From assembly GCA_003665825.1 (NCBI GenBank), contig QPFY01000011.1:1178001-1242000 (forward strand): DNA of 64,000 nt. Direction: 5' to 3'. This DNA comes from Microbotryum silenes-acaulis. Lineage: Eukaryota > Basidiomycota > Microbotryomycetes > Microbotryales > Microbotryaceae. Positions within the stretch are counted from its first letter, which is position 1. Each line of letters starts with the position of its first letter. Of the stretch, positions 1-10,660 are shown piece after piece. A model generated the notes under the pieces. That model did no database searches. It saw nothing but the letters and a program-made list of their open reading frames with translations, and was not told where the DNA came from. Made by a program: the position numbers and the translations under genes.

Positions 1-390
1 TAATCCAACCGTGGAGAGAAGACAACGGTTGGTGCGCATCGCCAGGCTTCACTAAACAAACGCGCGCTTCTAATCAAATAACCGATAGCCGCCTTCCTGC
101 TAATCCTCATTCACAACACACCAACTGGTACCGCCTACTTTTGGATTTTCTTCCTCAAGGCTTGATTGATCTGAACTTGATCTGACCGCTGTCAGATTAC
201 AGATCTGATCTGATCAAACAGATCTGATCTAATGCGGACCCTTGGCACTGACTAGGAAGCTCAACCACGGAGTCAGAGGCAGGAAAAGCGCTTGAAAACT
301 TTTAAAATCAGACGATTGCCCCTAAAGCTTCCAACCGGTGATCTCACCAAGAGCTGCGAGGAGTATTGCACTGGAGAATGCCCATGCTCT

Positions 391-424
391 TAGCCAGGAC
401 CCCCGAAAGCCCAGCCAGAGGCGC
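391..424 (+). repeat. Inverted repeat, left copy (possible TIR)
   Basis: The segment holding GAAAGCCCAGCCAGAGGCGC reappears as an imperfect reverse complement at 1791-1829 (about 27 of 31 bases match by eye). T-runs and AAAATGTCAAA-type words follow it on the inner side, and similar words precede the right copy. This is compatible with terminal inverted repeats of a roughly 1.4-kb element. I could not identify target-site duplications. Confidence 0.5.
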
Positions 425-1790
425 ATGTGGAAAAACGCCCTTTTTTGGCCTTTTTGTCAAAGGTTTTTACCCTATTTTGGCCCCAAAATGTCAAAATCTC
501 ACATGCGCCTCGGAAATATTATCAAAATGTGTTCTACATGCTTCAAAAATCGCTCAAAAGTCCTCGAAAACGCGTTCCGAGCGTTTGCGGGCGCGCGGCG
601 GCCGATCGAACGTGGGTTGCGGCGCGCGTGGCTCCAGGCATCAAGAGGGCCGTCCTTGCTCTACTGGCGGGCTCGCTACTTCGTTGTCAAACTTCCGGTT
701 TGCTGAACTTGAGCTTTTCGTATCCGCGGTGGCATTTGCAACTTGTAGAGGTTCTGCCGGCGGCATCTCGCAGGCCGGGCACGCTCCGAAGGGCGGCAAT
801 CTTTGCTCGGCATGTGCACACGTGCTGATGATGCGCTCGTCGGGGTAACATGAGGTAAGGTCCTTGTGGGATAACATGTAGTCGTTGGCGGGCCTAATGA
901 CTCGATGACCTGTCGACCATCAATCATGCGGAACGGCATAGTGCCATCAATGTGAGTGGAATAGCATGCTTTCTCGATGAGGCGAAGCTCCTGTGGACAG
1001 CGGTTCTTCTCCATAAGCAATTTGATCGCAGCTGCATGCCACGCTTGAGGCCAAAGCAGATCAGAGATCCGATCTCCAATGGTGTGGCAGTGGTCACAAC
1101 TCCGTCTAGCGATCCAAAATGACGATAGCGTTGTGCTAGCGCTCCGTACTGCTTGTCGACGCGACGGCCAAAGGTCGATATCCATTCTTGCGTGCGTTGA
1201 TCAGAGCATCGGTGGCGAGAAACGCGTCTCTGGTCTGGAGAGTCGGGTAGGGTAGGTCGATTACTGGGTGGGCTTGTCTTTGGACAACTCGGTGCGAAGA
1301 GACGCGTCGGCGGGAGCGACATGATACATCGAAGGCGAGGAGCTCGGCGATCTTCATGTTGGTGAGCGGCGATAATCGATCGAAGTCATCGTCTGTTCAA
1401 ATAGCAGTCCTGGTCTTCGTCGAGAAATAAGCATGGGATCATGTTGTCGTGCTATGCTTCAATGTCAGAACGGAACCGGCGCCGCTTCAATCACAGTGGG
1501 AACTATTGGTATCTAATAAAAAGATCACAAAAAATGACTATGTAGTGACCTGTACAAGCGCGAGCATCGCGACGCGCGTCTCGAAGCGAAGGCGAACGGG
1601 CCCAAAGTCATGCCGAAGGCTGCTCAGGGTAGGCCAAAATTGCGTCGACCCACGGGAAAAATTGTCAAAATCTGCAAAGGCGCCTCGGGGGCAAAACGTG
1701 TGTTTCGTCCCAAAATGTCAAATTTTTGCAATACGCCTCGACGATTTTCAGGATTTTGGGTCCTCAAAATGTCAACAAAAAAAAAAAAAA

Positions 1791-1829
1791 GGCGCCTCCG
1801 GCTGGGCTTTCTGGGGTCCTTCTTAGCCC
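1791..1829 (-). repeat. Inverted repeat, right copy (possible TIR)
   Basis: This is the partner of the copy at 391-424, in opposite orientation. It contains GGCGCCTCCGGCTGGGCTTT and is preceded by a run of about 14 A. The same AAAATGTCAA words occur just inside. It lies only about 160 bp upstream of the start of the next gene, so it may sit in that gene's promoter. Confidence 0.5.
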
Positions 1830-1989
1830 AGACTCTCCCAGACTCGAATGTCACGACGTGGCCCCGAGCGCGGATTCGCACCCTACGCACCTCACCTTTA
1901 CGTCCTTGCCCTCCTCCCGGCACGAAGCAGGACCCACCTCACGTTTTACGCCTGTTGGGTCATCGAGTGCCACCCGTTGCACCAACGAC

Positions 1990-3646
1990 ATGCTGTCGCG
2001 CTCGCAGCGTGCGAACCTGAATCAGGAGAACCCTCAGCACACGCATCGACCCGCGACAGGCATCATCACCAAAACCCCGGCGCGCCCATCGAATGCAGCG
2101 CCGGGCCAGGGTATGCTTGGTGCAGGCCCTGTGTTGACTGCGAGGCATACCAACAAGGTCCTGGGGGCCAAAGATCGAAACGGCGGTGTAGGCGGTGGAC
2201 TTGGTGCCAGTTTCGGACCAGCAGGTGAGCACACGACGGTTGAACGACGCGGGGCGATCGCAGCCTGCAGCCACCCGCCGCATCGCGTCTCATGGAACAG
2301 TTCCAACTAGACTGACCCTTCCTCCGGTCACCTTCCCAGCAACCAACAAGCTTCTCGTGTTTGACGCGTCGTGCAAGCCTGGCTCCTCCGTCACCGTACA
2401 ACGCGTCAGAGGGTCGGCGCTCTCTCCTAAGGCCGTGCAGCCCGTGCTGCCCGATCACCTTCGCACCCCTTCGCCTGGCGTTCACCGATACGCGTCGCTC
2501 TCCTTCTCTCCCGAAATTGTCTTCGATTCCGAACCTGATGCGAGCGACGAAACACTAGAGGAGGTGGATCTGGACCAGGACGTTGAGCTAGCAGGCGCTA
2601 GCGCGAGGAACTATGGTCAGTGGCGGGGTGCATGACCTTGGCAAAGACGGTGAGCCAGAATCGCTACTCACTTCAAAGTGTCATGGCCGGCTTGATCGCA
2701 CGTAGATGAGGAGTTCGACCCAGGCTTCTTCATTTCCAACTACGCCGATAGCAATCTCGGTGACGTGATGCGAGGCATTGAGCTCGGCACAATCAACGCC
2801 GACTACGAAGCACTCGCAGCCCAAGATGAGGCCGATCGCACGGCTTTCAAAGCAACCTTGGAGATGGGATGTGATGATATGGATCAGAGTGAGTTATTTC
2901 GATTCCGTGTTGCTTCGGTGAGACTGTCAAGAGTCACGAACAGCTAACCTTCCCCGCGAGCTCCTGACCTGTCTACAGACGCCGACTTCCCGAATCACGC
3001 AATATTTCCCACGCCGATACAACGCAAGGCCTTCTCGGTCAAGTCCACGAATATGCTTCTCCCGGTATCGACGAAGCAACCCATCCGGTTTGTGCAAGTG
3101 GCCGCGTCCAAGCCGAGTGGTCGACCGGCTTCTGCGACGGCGCAGCCGCCCCCGACCACTGGCGTCGCCGGCGACCCGTCTTCACCGTGGCCGAATCGGA
3201 ACACCAGAACACCCAACGACACTGCGATGTCGCACCTTGCCTCAACTCGTCAAGCGATCGGAGCCAAATCAGCCGAGACTTCACGCACTCGACCGGCCTC
3301 CGTCGCGTCGAAGAGCTCTACTGGCCGGCCAGCTTCCCGGCTCGTCCCGAACAAAACGGACGCGAGGGATTCTTCTCTCCCCGTCTCCTCGACTACTTCT
3401 TCCTCCGCCTTTTCTCTTCTTCCGAGTGGTGTTCGTCGCGCGTCTAACAGGTCCGTATCGAGTTATCGCACACTTCCTTCGAACGGCCCTACTTCTCTTG
3501 CCGCCGCTCCAGCTGCGGCTCTCGACGATGCCGAGGCAGCGCTCGAAGCGTTTGGAATAGTGGAAACGCAACTCGACGTTTTCGAAGACGAACAGGACCT
3601 TGGTGTTGATGATGCCTTGTCGTTCCGGCTTGATCTGGACGGTTGA
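1990..3646 (+). CDS. Securin-like or unknown protein, 4 exons
   Basis: Joining 1990-2224, 2301-2615, 2706-2888 and 2979-3646 gives one continuous frame of about 466 residues. The junctions are GT-AG introns of 76-90 bp. The N-terminus carries NQENP (a KEN-box-like site), a KTPARP motif and TNKVLGAKDRN. A basic RLTLPP stretch follows, then an acidic middle (DEEFDPGFF), a long Ser/Thr/Pro-rich region and an acidic C-terminus. Fungal securins (Pds1/Cut2) are low-complexity proteins with N-terminal KEN/D-box degrons and an acidic C-terminal part, so the plan fits a separase inhibitor. Sequence similarity is too weak to be sure. It could equally be another APC/C substrate or an unrelated disordered nuclear protein. 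The exon structure is better supported than the function. Confidence 0.5.
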
Positions 3647-4247
3647 TTTTGCCCCTCTTCGCGGCGTTGATCAGTAGATGGTTCTCCCTTCCTGTTCCGC
3701 CTCGACCTTCAGCTGTTGCTTGTTATACATATTGAACCCGTCCCTCGCTTTCTTGATTTAAATACGTTTTGTTAGTACAATTGTCGACTTTGCAATGCTT
3801 TCATTGATTTGTATTCATCTGGACCAGCTGCAAGACAACGTAATTGGAATGCAACAGCGGGACTGAATGCTGAGCTGCCGAGCCAGATCGCTAGCGCTGA
3901 TCGAGGCAAAGGTGCAAAGGTTGCGCGTGAAGAGGCTTCTTGACGCGCCTTGGAGCTCATTCCAGCAGGTCAACTCTGACCACCACCCGTGACCTACGCA
4001 CAGGACTTGGTGGATCCGGAGCATCTCGGTCATCCGTGGCCATTCTCTTCGACGACCTCTGTCCTCGTCGTCACGAGCTGCTTCGGTCGTGCGGCGTGCA
4101 GTCAAGTGCCGGCACTACCGTCGGCCTCTTCAGCTCACCCGTTCCCGGTCGCCGGCCGTGCCCGTCCCATCCCGCCCGCATCCTCCGCGACCACGCCTCC
4201 TACAGCCCCCGCACACGCGGATTATCTCGCTGTAAAGCATCCTCGAC
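3647..4247. other. Intergenic, 3' end and promoter
   Basis: No gene is seen. The left part is T-rich and probably holds the 3' UTR of the preceding gene. The right part is C/T-rich up to the transporter start at 4248, as in other promoters of this window. Confidence 0.5.
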
Positions 4248-7105
4248 ATGGCCACTATGAACGGTCCCGGTGTCTCTCCAATTCGCGCGCAGCTCAAGGC
4301 CTACACCGCCGCGTTCGCGTCTCATTACATGAGAAATCAGCCGCGCTATCAACGCCTGCTCATGCTCTGCTTCACGTCTTACGTCTGTTCGAACGTACGT
4401 CTACGACTTCCTCCTACCCTAGTATTGGTCCCGCTATACTGTTCAATAAGTGTGTGGTACCGTCCATTGAACGACATTGTGGTCTACTGCACAGACCTAC
4501 ATGGGTGTCACCGGTCGCGGCGCTGCAAAGAAGCCCCCACAACCCGGTTCAGCGGCCAAAGACCTGTCCAAAGATGGATCTGCCACGTCGACCTCGTCCA
4601 AAGGGCCGGCCGATGACGTCGAGGACGACAAGGTACCCGGTAGTCGACGAGGCAAGAAGAGACGAGGGCCTAGAGTTGAGGTTAGTCGCGGGCGGTAGCG
4701 CCGGAGGCCTGGTCCAGGTCTGGGGGCTCTACCCGGCCCTCGCAAGACAGACCCGAACTGCGCTCGACTAAGGCGCATGGTCGCTTATAAAGTGGAACAG
4801 TTGATCCTGTCCTCCTCATAGGTCGATGCTGTATTCTTCGAGCGGCTGTCCAGGATACTGCGCATCGTGATTCCATCCAAGCGGTCCAAAGAAGCATCGC
4901 TGCTCGTGATCCATTCGCTCTTTCTCGTCCTTCGAACACTGCTGTCGCTTTACGTCGCGTCGCTCGATGGCAGTATTGTTTCTGCGCTTGTCAGGGCCAA
5001 GCCGCGCGAGTTCTTGTATCGCATCTTCTTGTGGATGGTCAGTACTGCGAATCAGGCCAGTCCTTTCATCTCGCCATTGGACCTCTGCTTATGCGCCCGC
5101 ATCTTCTGGCAGGCCGTTGCAATCCCTGCAACGTACACGAACTCGATGTTGAGCTACATGCAAAGCAAGCTCGGTAAATCTCGACCTGTTATCGCCTGTG
5201 GGTGCGATCTGGGAGCAACGCTGACCAAATATCCTTCCCCGACAGCGATCGCGTACCGCACTCGGCTGACCAAGCGTGTGCACGAAATGTACCTCGAGGA
5301 CACCACATTCTACGCCCTGGGCAACCTGGACGACCGCATCAAGAATGCAGATCAGCTCATCACGGTCGACATACAGAAGTTCTCAAACTCGCTGGCAGAG
5401 ATCTACTCCAACATTGCCAAGCCGGTGCTCGACGTCATCATCTACAATTATCAGCTTTCGCGGAACGTTGGAGCCGAAGGGCTTATTGGATTGACCCTCA
5501 TCATTCAACTGTCCGCCGCACTCTTGCGCTTCGCCACCCCTCCATTCGGAAGGTACGCCGCGGAGGAGCAGCGACTGGAGGGTGAATACCGATTCGCCCA
5601 CACACGCTTGCTCGAGAACGCCGAAGAGGTCGCTCTCTACCGCGGCTCGCTCGTCGAGAAGAACATCATCGAGCGCAGCTATTTCGCTTTGATCAAGCAC
5701 GTCAATCGGATGTTCCGCATGCGCATGTTGCACGGGCTCGTGGAGGAGGGCATCGTCAAGTGGGTGTGGGGCTCCCTCGGGCTGCTCATCTGCGCGATCC
5801 CCGTCTTTTTCAAGATCCCAGGCGCTTCGGGTGGTGTGGATTTCGGTGGTCGTACCGAAGGGTTTGTGACGAACCGTCGCCTCCTTTTGTCGGCCTCGGA
5901 CGCGCTCGGCCGATTGATGTCGACCTATCGCGAACTATCGGAGCTGTCGGGCTACACCCAGCGAGTGTCTGAACTGCTCGATACGATGGAGGAGACCAAG
6001 CGGGGCAAGTTCCAGAAGAAGCTCGTCAGTAGCGCCGGTACAGAGGAAAATGCGCGCGTCCTGCAAGGGCGAGGCATGTTCGTGCATTCGGACGACGAGA
6101 TCATCTTTGATAAGGTCCCCATCGTCACACCGAATGGCGACATCCTTATCAAGTCGCTGTCCTTCTACGTCAAACCAGGGGGTCATTTGCTCGTTATCGG
6201 TGGCAACGGTACCGGCAAGTCATCCTTGTTCCGTATTCTCGGTGGTCTGTGGCCCATCTACGGAGGCACGGTCACCAAGCCGCCGGCGAGCGAGTTCACC
6301 TACATCCCGCAGCGACCCTACCTTTCACTCGGCACACTACGGGACCAGATCATCTACCCCCACTCACGCAGCAAGATGATCGAACGTGGCGTGACTGATG
6401 CCGATCTGATGCGCATCCTCGCCAAACTTGAGATTGATCACATCGTCGAGCGCGAAGGTGGCTGGGACGTGCAAAGGGAATGGAGAGACGCTCTTAGCGG
6501 TGGAGACAAGCAGCGCATCGCCATGGCCCGCTTGTTCTACCACTCTCCCAAAGTGAGCCGAAGAGGATGCCGTATCAATAAGTGCACGAGTTGACACAGT
6601 GGTTTCCAATTTACAGTACGCTATTCTCGACGAATGCACGAGCGCCGTCACCCTTGCCGTGGAGAAGACATTTTACGATGGTGCCACTGGTAGGCCCAGT
6701 TTCGATTGCTGCTCGCGAAGACGATGCAGCCTCTGTGCTGATTGAGCGTCATCATTGCCGTTGACTTGTTGCAGAGCTCGGCATTACACTTTTGACCGTG
6801 TCGCATCGACCTTCGCTGTGGAAGTACCACAAATACATCTTACAGTACGATGGGCAAGGCGGATATGCTTTCTGCCCCCTCGACGCCGAGAAGAGGCTTG
6901 CGTTGCAAGAAGTAAGCCCTCTCCGAGGTTGACCCACCGATTGAGACTAGGAACTGCACCCTGATCAGAACTTCTTGATTGTACATCTAAACAGGAGAAG
7001 CAGGTGCTCGAGCAGAAGCTGTTGGAAGTGCCACAATTGCAAGCGAGGTTGGAAGAGATGACGAGGGAACGAGCTGAGCGCGAGAAGCGGAAGGACTCTA
7101 TCTAA
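4248..7105 (+). CDS. Peroxisomal ABC half-transporter (ABCD; Pxa1/Pxa2 type)
   Basis: This is an ABC half-transporter of the ABCD/ALD family, which imports long-chain acyl-CoAs into peroxisomes for beta-oxidation and works as a dimer. Exons are about 4248-4394, 4495-4680, 4822-5173, 5246-6552, 6617-6689, 6775-6911 and 6995-7105, giving about 770 residues. A 72-bp intron (5174-5245) is in frame, so the ORF reads through it; removing it restores [14 protein letters not shown]. The membrane domain includes the family region [20 protein letters not shown]. The ATPase domain has Walker [11 protein letters not shown]-loop region [16 protein letters not shown], signature [14 protein letters not shown], Walker [11 protein letters not shown] and the switch histidine in [12 protein letters not shown]. 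The basic, Gly/Lys-rich linker encoded by exon 2 is typical. I cannot decide between the Pxa1 and Pxa2 branches. Confidence 0.93.
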
Positions 7106-7442
7106 GTAGCTCCTTAGCCGACGAAGTAGCTTTTGGGCGATAGCTTGACCCTCAATATGTAAACCGATACAAGTCCGAGCAAGTATCTGAATTTCACTGT
7201 GTGCCGGGAATAGTGGAGTCTGGCAAGAGCTCGCAAATCGGCGATGGGTTATTTCCTGCCAGTTCCTGCCGCGATCATGTGGGGGAGGTCTTGGTGGGTG
7301 GGAGGGACTAGCAGGCGCAACTGCAGTGACAGGCGGACACTCCCTCCATTCCGTCCATCGACTGGGACAACTTCAAACGTGTATGAGCTGGAGCCTCGCA
7401 AGAAGTACGATTCGTCGGGGTTGTGACTCTCTTGGACTCAGG
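7106..7442. other. Intergenic spacer
   Basis: There is no gene here. It holds the transporter 3' UTR and the promoter of the dehydratase gene. No clear motif is seen. Confidence 0.4.
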
Positions 7443-7881
7443 ATGGCGTCTTCTGCTGCTCCGACACTTCGCAACACCCCCGCCTCGACGACCGACCTTG
7501 CGCCGCTACTGGAGCAGGGCTGGTCGCTCACTGCGCCAGCTTCGTCGTCACAGAACAAGCTCAAGAGGGAATTCATCTTCAAGGACTTCTCGCAAGCCTT
7601 TAGCTTCATGACAAGGACAGCTCTGAGCGCCGAGAAGCTGAACGTGAGCAGGACCATGAATCCATGATCGCCGTCTCCTCGTTTGGTTGGCGCCGAATGC
7701 TGACAGCATGGCGTTTTCTGACACTGCTGGGTTACGATAGCACCATCCTGAGTGGTCCAACGTGTACAACAAGGTCATCATCGAATTGACCACGCACGAT
7801 CGCGGGTCGTCGCTGACCGGCCTCGATGTTCGGCTCGCGACGAGGATAGGCCAATTTGCGCAGGAAACGGGAACTTCATAG
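7443..7881 (+). CDS. Pterin-4a-carbinolamine dehydratase
   Basis: A small two-exon gene (7443-7643, 7741-7881; 113 residues) of the PCD/DCoH family. The enzyme dehydrates 4a-hydroxytetrahydropterin and so recycles pterin cofactor. The diagnostic motif [20 protein letters not shown] spans the start of exon 2 and carries the paired histidines and the proline-glutamate of the active site. It is followed by [14 protein letters not shown], the usual C-terminal helix. Exon 1 encodes the N-terminal strand and helix region ([15 protein letters not shown]). Length matches the family (about 100-120 residues). The splice keeps the frame and joins EKLN to HHPEW, as in homologues. I see no aromatic amino-acid hydroxylase gene nearby. 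Confidence 0.92.
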
Positions 7882-8543
7882 GGTGCCAATACTACCGAAT
7901 ACGGGACTGGGCCTCCAGATTCATCGTTATATCCAGGGTTTACCATTGTCCGCTTGGAGCTGATCAAATCAAATACCGAGCGCCTGAACTGCTGCGACGC
8001 TTCGCAGGCATGCTTACACGTGATCATGAAGACAGGCACCCACGCAAATTCGGGCATGATATTCGTGAGCGAGAGTTTCGATCAATGCACACATATGTCT
8101 GGCACACGAGACGACTTTCATTGTGGACGCCAATGTTGGGGTCCCCACTGCTCGACCCTGATCGGCGTAACGAATCTGCGAAGGTTGTGGTGGTCACCGG
8201 CGCCCGGGCCACAACCGTGTGATAAGGTCTGGACACCGAACGTGCGACAGGAGCTTGGCGGGATAGCCTGGCTCAGTCACCTTGCAGAAGTCTACCACCT
8301 TGGTATCTGCCCAGCTACGTATGTAGCTAATTCGAGTCGGGTGACTAGTCGCTGCGCGCCGCTCGTGGCCCGAGAAGAGCCGGCGTCATGAGCCCTCGGA
8401 AACCCGACGGCGATGACGTCGTGGTGAGCCCCACATGTCGCGCGGATCCAGATAGTAGCGAGTGACCCTTCTCTTACCCTCTTACCTCATCCGCTTTACA
8501 GCTCTCTCAGACCTCAGACACAGACGAAAACAAACAGCACATC
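7882..8543. other. Intergenic spacer
   Basis: The 660 bp between two plus-strand genes contain no coding region I can support. The open frames lack domains. Just before 8544 is a pyrimidine-rich stretch with repeated CTCT, typical of promoter/5' UTR in this window. Confidence 0.4.
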
Positions 8544-9156
8544 ATGTAAGTCGTTGATTGCGACATGCCATCTGCGATCTTCCAACTGACCGAGTGCTGC
8601 ACATGTGCTTCGACGTTGCGCAGGTCCGCCAACCCAGATTCGAACTCGGCCAACCTCGACACGACCACGGCCAGCACGACCGCACCGTTGGTTGACTCGT
8701 CTGCCCCCGCGCCCACAGCAACAAGCCAAACCAAGACGTCGGCCACCGATCCGGAACACACCGAGTACCCTGAACAGAAGCATGCCGGCAAAGGTAAACC
8801 GCAGCTCTTGAGTTCTGGCTCGTGCCTCCCCGAGCGACCTCGGTCAGGGAGATTGACGCCCGAAATAGCTCCGGCGAGCCTGAGCGAGTCTCGTCTTCTT
8901 TACTGGTTGAATTCTGACGCACCGCCTTATTTGCTCGTTCTCACCTTCTCGTTGAACAGTCGGATTGGGTCCTAACTACAAGGTGCACCCTACCACTTCC
9001 GACAAGATCGAGGGCCAAAAAGACGTCGTAATTGGCAAGATCACCCGAAACGAGGAGAAGGTGCAGGACGGCCTTGACAAGAAGACTGGTGACAAGTGGG
9101 ACAAGGAGAAGGCCAAGGATGATGCGGAGGACCCCTTCGCCAAGAAGGAGGCCTAG
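8544..9156 (+). CDS. CsbD-like stress protein; start codon split by an intron
   Basis: The protein (122 residues) is small, hydrophilic and Lys/Asp-rich. Its C-terminal half (DKIEGQKDVVIGKITRNEEK, then KTGDKWDKEKAKDDAEDPF) resembles the CsbD family of general stress proteins, common in fungi and bacteria and of uncertain molecular role. Exons are AT (8544-8545), 8624-8793 and 8960-9156. The only sensible start is an ATG whose G comes from exon 2: AT, then a GTAAGT donor, then an AG acceptor followed by GTCCGCC. This reads Met-Ser-Ala-Asn. Unspliced, the ATG is followed at once by a TAA. The N-terminal half is Ser/Thr/Pro-rich and probably disordered. The CsbD call rests on composition and motif spacing. 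Confidence 0.75.
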
Positions 9157-10660
9157 AAAGACTGGCACGCATCCGTGCTTACATTCCTTCTGCATGCCCG
9201 CTATGGCTCCTGTCAATCCTCGTCTATTTCATCTCAGAGCTCAAGTCGTCTTGTATTTCTCACTGATTCACTTCCGCAGTATGAAATCTCAAATAAATAT
9301 TCACGGGTATGCTTGTTAGTGACGTGACTGCCGTCCCGCTTACTTAAATGTGATCTCCAACCAAATACAAGTGATGGTGGGAGAGTAGGTTCCGGCTCGA
9401 TTGGGCGCAGTGGAGTGCTGAAGCTGGCTTGGGCCCCGATCTACTTTCCAACTATGTATTCGTTACAAGTCTTCTCGCGTTTGTGAGATGACCAGGTGGA
9501 GATTCCGACCAGATACCGCGGGAATGGTTCAGCGATATGGCTACTTAACATCTGAACAGATTCCCATTTTCTGGAGCGCCTTCGACCAATGGCACAATTC
9601 CGTTCGTAAGGGTCTGATGTAGCCTTAAATGGGTCGGAAGGGTACAAAGCTAACGCTTTGCAAGTATGGAAAACTCCTGAGGATGGTGCCGCGCACGTCC
9701 TACCAGCCCGAAACTAGTAAGGCGTGCTGGATCATGTATGCCAACTCACATTCCGTCCCAGAGTTCGGTCTCGATGTTGACGGGCAACGTAAGCGAGTAC
9801 ACGATGACGCCTAGATCCAAGGAAACTTGCGTCGATGAAATCAATTTTTAGGCGTACAGTGTACCCGTTGAGAGTGCAGGACGTCACCATACAGTGTAGT
9901 CGTGCCCCCGGAGGGGAATCAGGAGCTCGTCTTGCGGAGGAAGGAATGCGTGCAGAAATCCCGGGGCGACATTCAACCACGATCAGCTCAAGCCATAAGT
10001 AATGCCAGATGAAAGGTTTCTCGCCATCTTTATTCGAGTGTTACGCAGCCTTTTCTCACTTGATTCCCTACCATTGCAACGTCGGTCGGCGCAGGGACGC
10101 CGTCCTCACCGCGCAGTCGGATGCGCACCGATTCGCAGATCGTTCGTTGTGTCCGTAAGCAGACGACCAGGACCCTTCGCTGCGGTACCAAGCATGAAGA
10201 GTGGTTACAATACTGTGGACCAGCGTGGTCGAATCAGCAGCCTGAGGGGACGGAGGCTACGATGGGACCAGGCTTGGACGCTGGAACAGGGGCACATCGG
10301 TCGACCACAGCAGGCAGCGGCGTGGGAAAGTCGGAGCCCGAGAACCAGAGAGACCGGTGTCTATGCTGCCTCTTTGCACGTCAAAGAGAAGACTGAACCT
10401 TGGAAGACACAGGATGCGCCTACTCGTCCTCAATTCCACTTGGTGAGTTTGGTGGGTACTGGCTTTCAGGCTGAGGGCGATCGCTCTCAAGCTTTGCCCG
10501 CGTGAACCCTAAACTCAAGAATGAAGAATGAAGTGTAAATGAAGTCGCGTAGAGCACTATCCGATTTGCAAGCCATGGCCAAGTGAGAACACGGGGTCCC
10601 ACATAGGTGTGAGGACACCATACTACAAGCAAAGTACATTCACTGGTCACGATGCTACTT
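9157..10660. other. Intergenic, 1.5 kb without a gene
   Basis: No supported gene. The longest open frame (10002-10505, plus strand) has no recognisable domain and no splice partners. The region may contain decayed sequence, since it adjoins a broken gene on its right. Confidence 0.4.

Larger units (their letters stand above)
1..1989. other. Gene-poor left end
   Basis: I see no supportable gene here. Several open frames of 60-170 codons overlap on both strands, but none shows recognisable domains or a coherent splice structure. Positions 150-235 hold short, imperfect repeats of a GATCTGAT-type motif. Between about 391 and 1830 lie two inverted copies of a roughly 35-bp sequence (separate entries). 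The sequence between them has AT-rich, T-run-rich flanks with repeated AAAATGTCAAA words. A decayed non-autonomous transposon is one explanation. Confidence 0.5.

Noticed and set aside
366..848. Overlapping frames on both strands suggesting a gene at the left end
   Set aside because: No domain, no codon pattern, and the sequence includes inverted-repeat and T-run material.
7752..8391. Frames downstream of the dehydratase
   Set aside because: They overlap the dehydratase exon 2 in other frames and then run through spacer without motifs.
10002..10505. 167-codon plus-strand frame in the 9-10.6 kb spacer
   Set aside because: Arg/Pro/Ser-rich, no homology recognised and no splicing logic.
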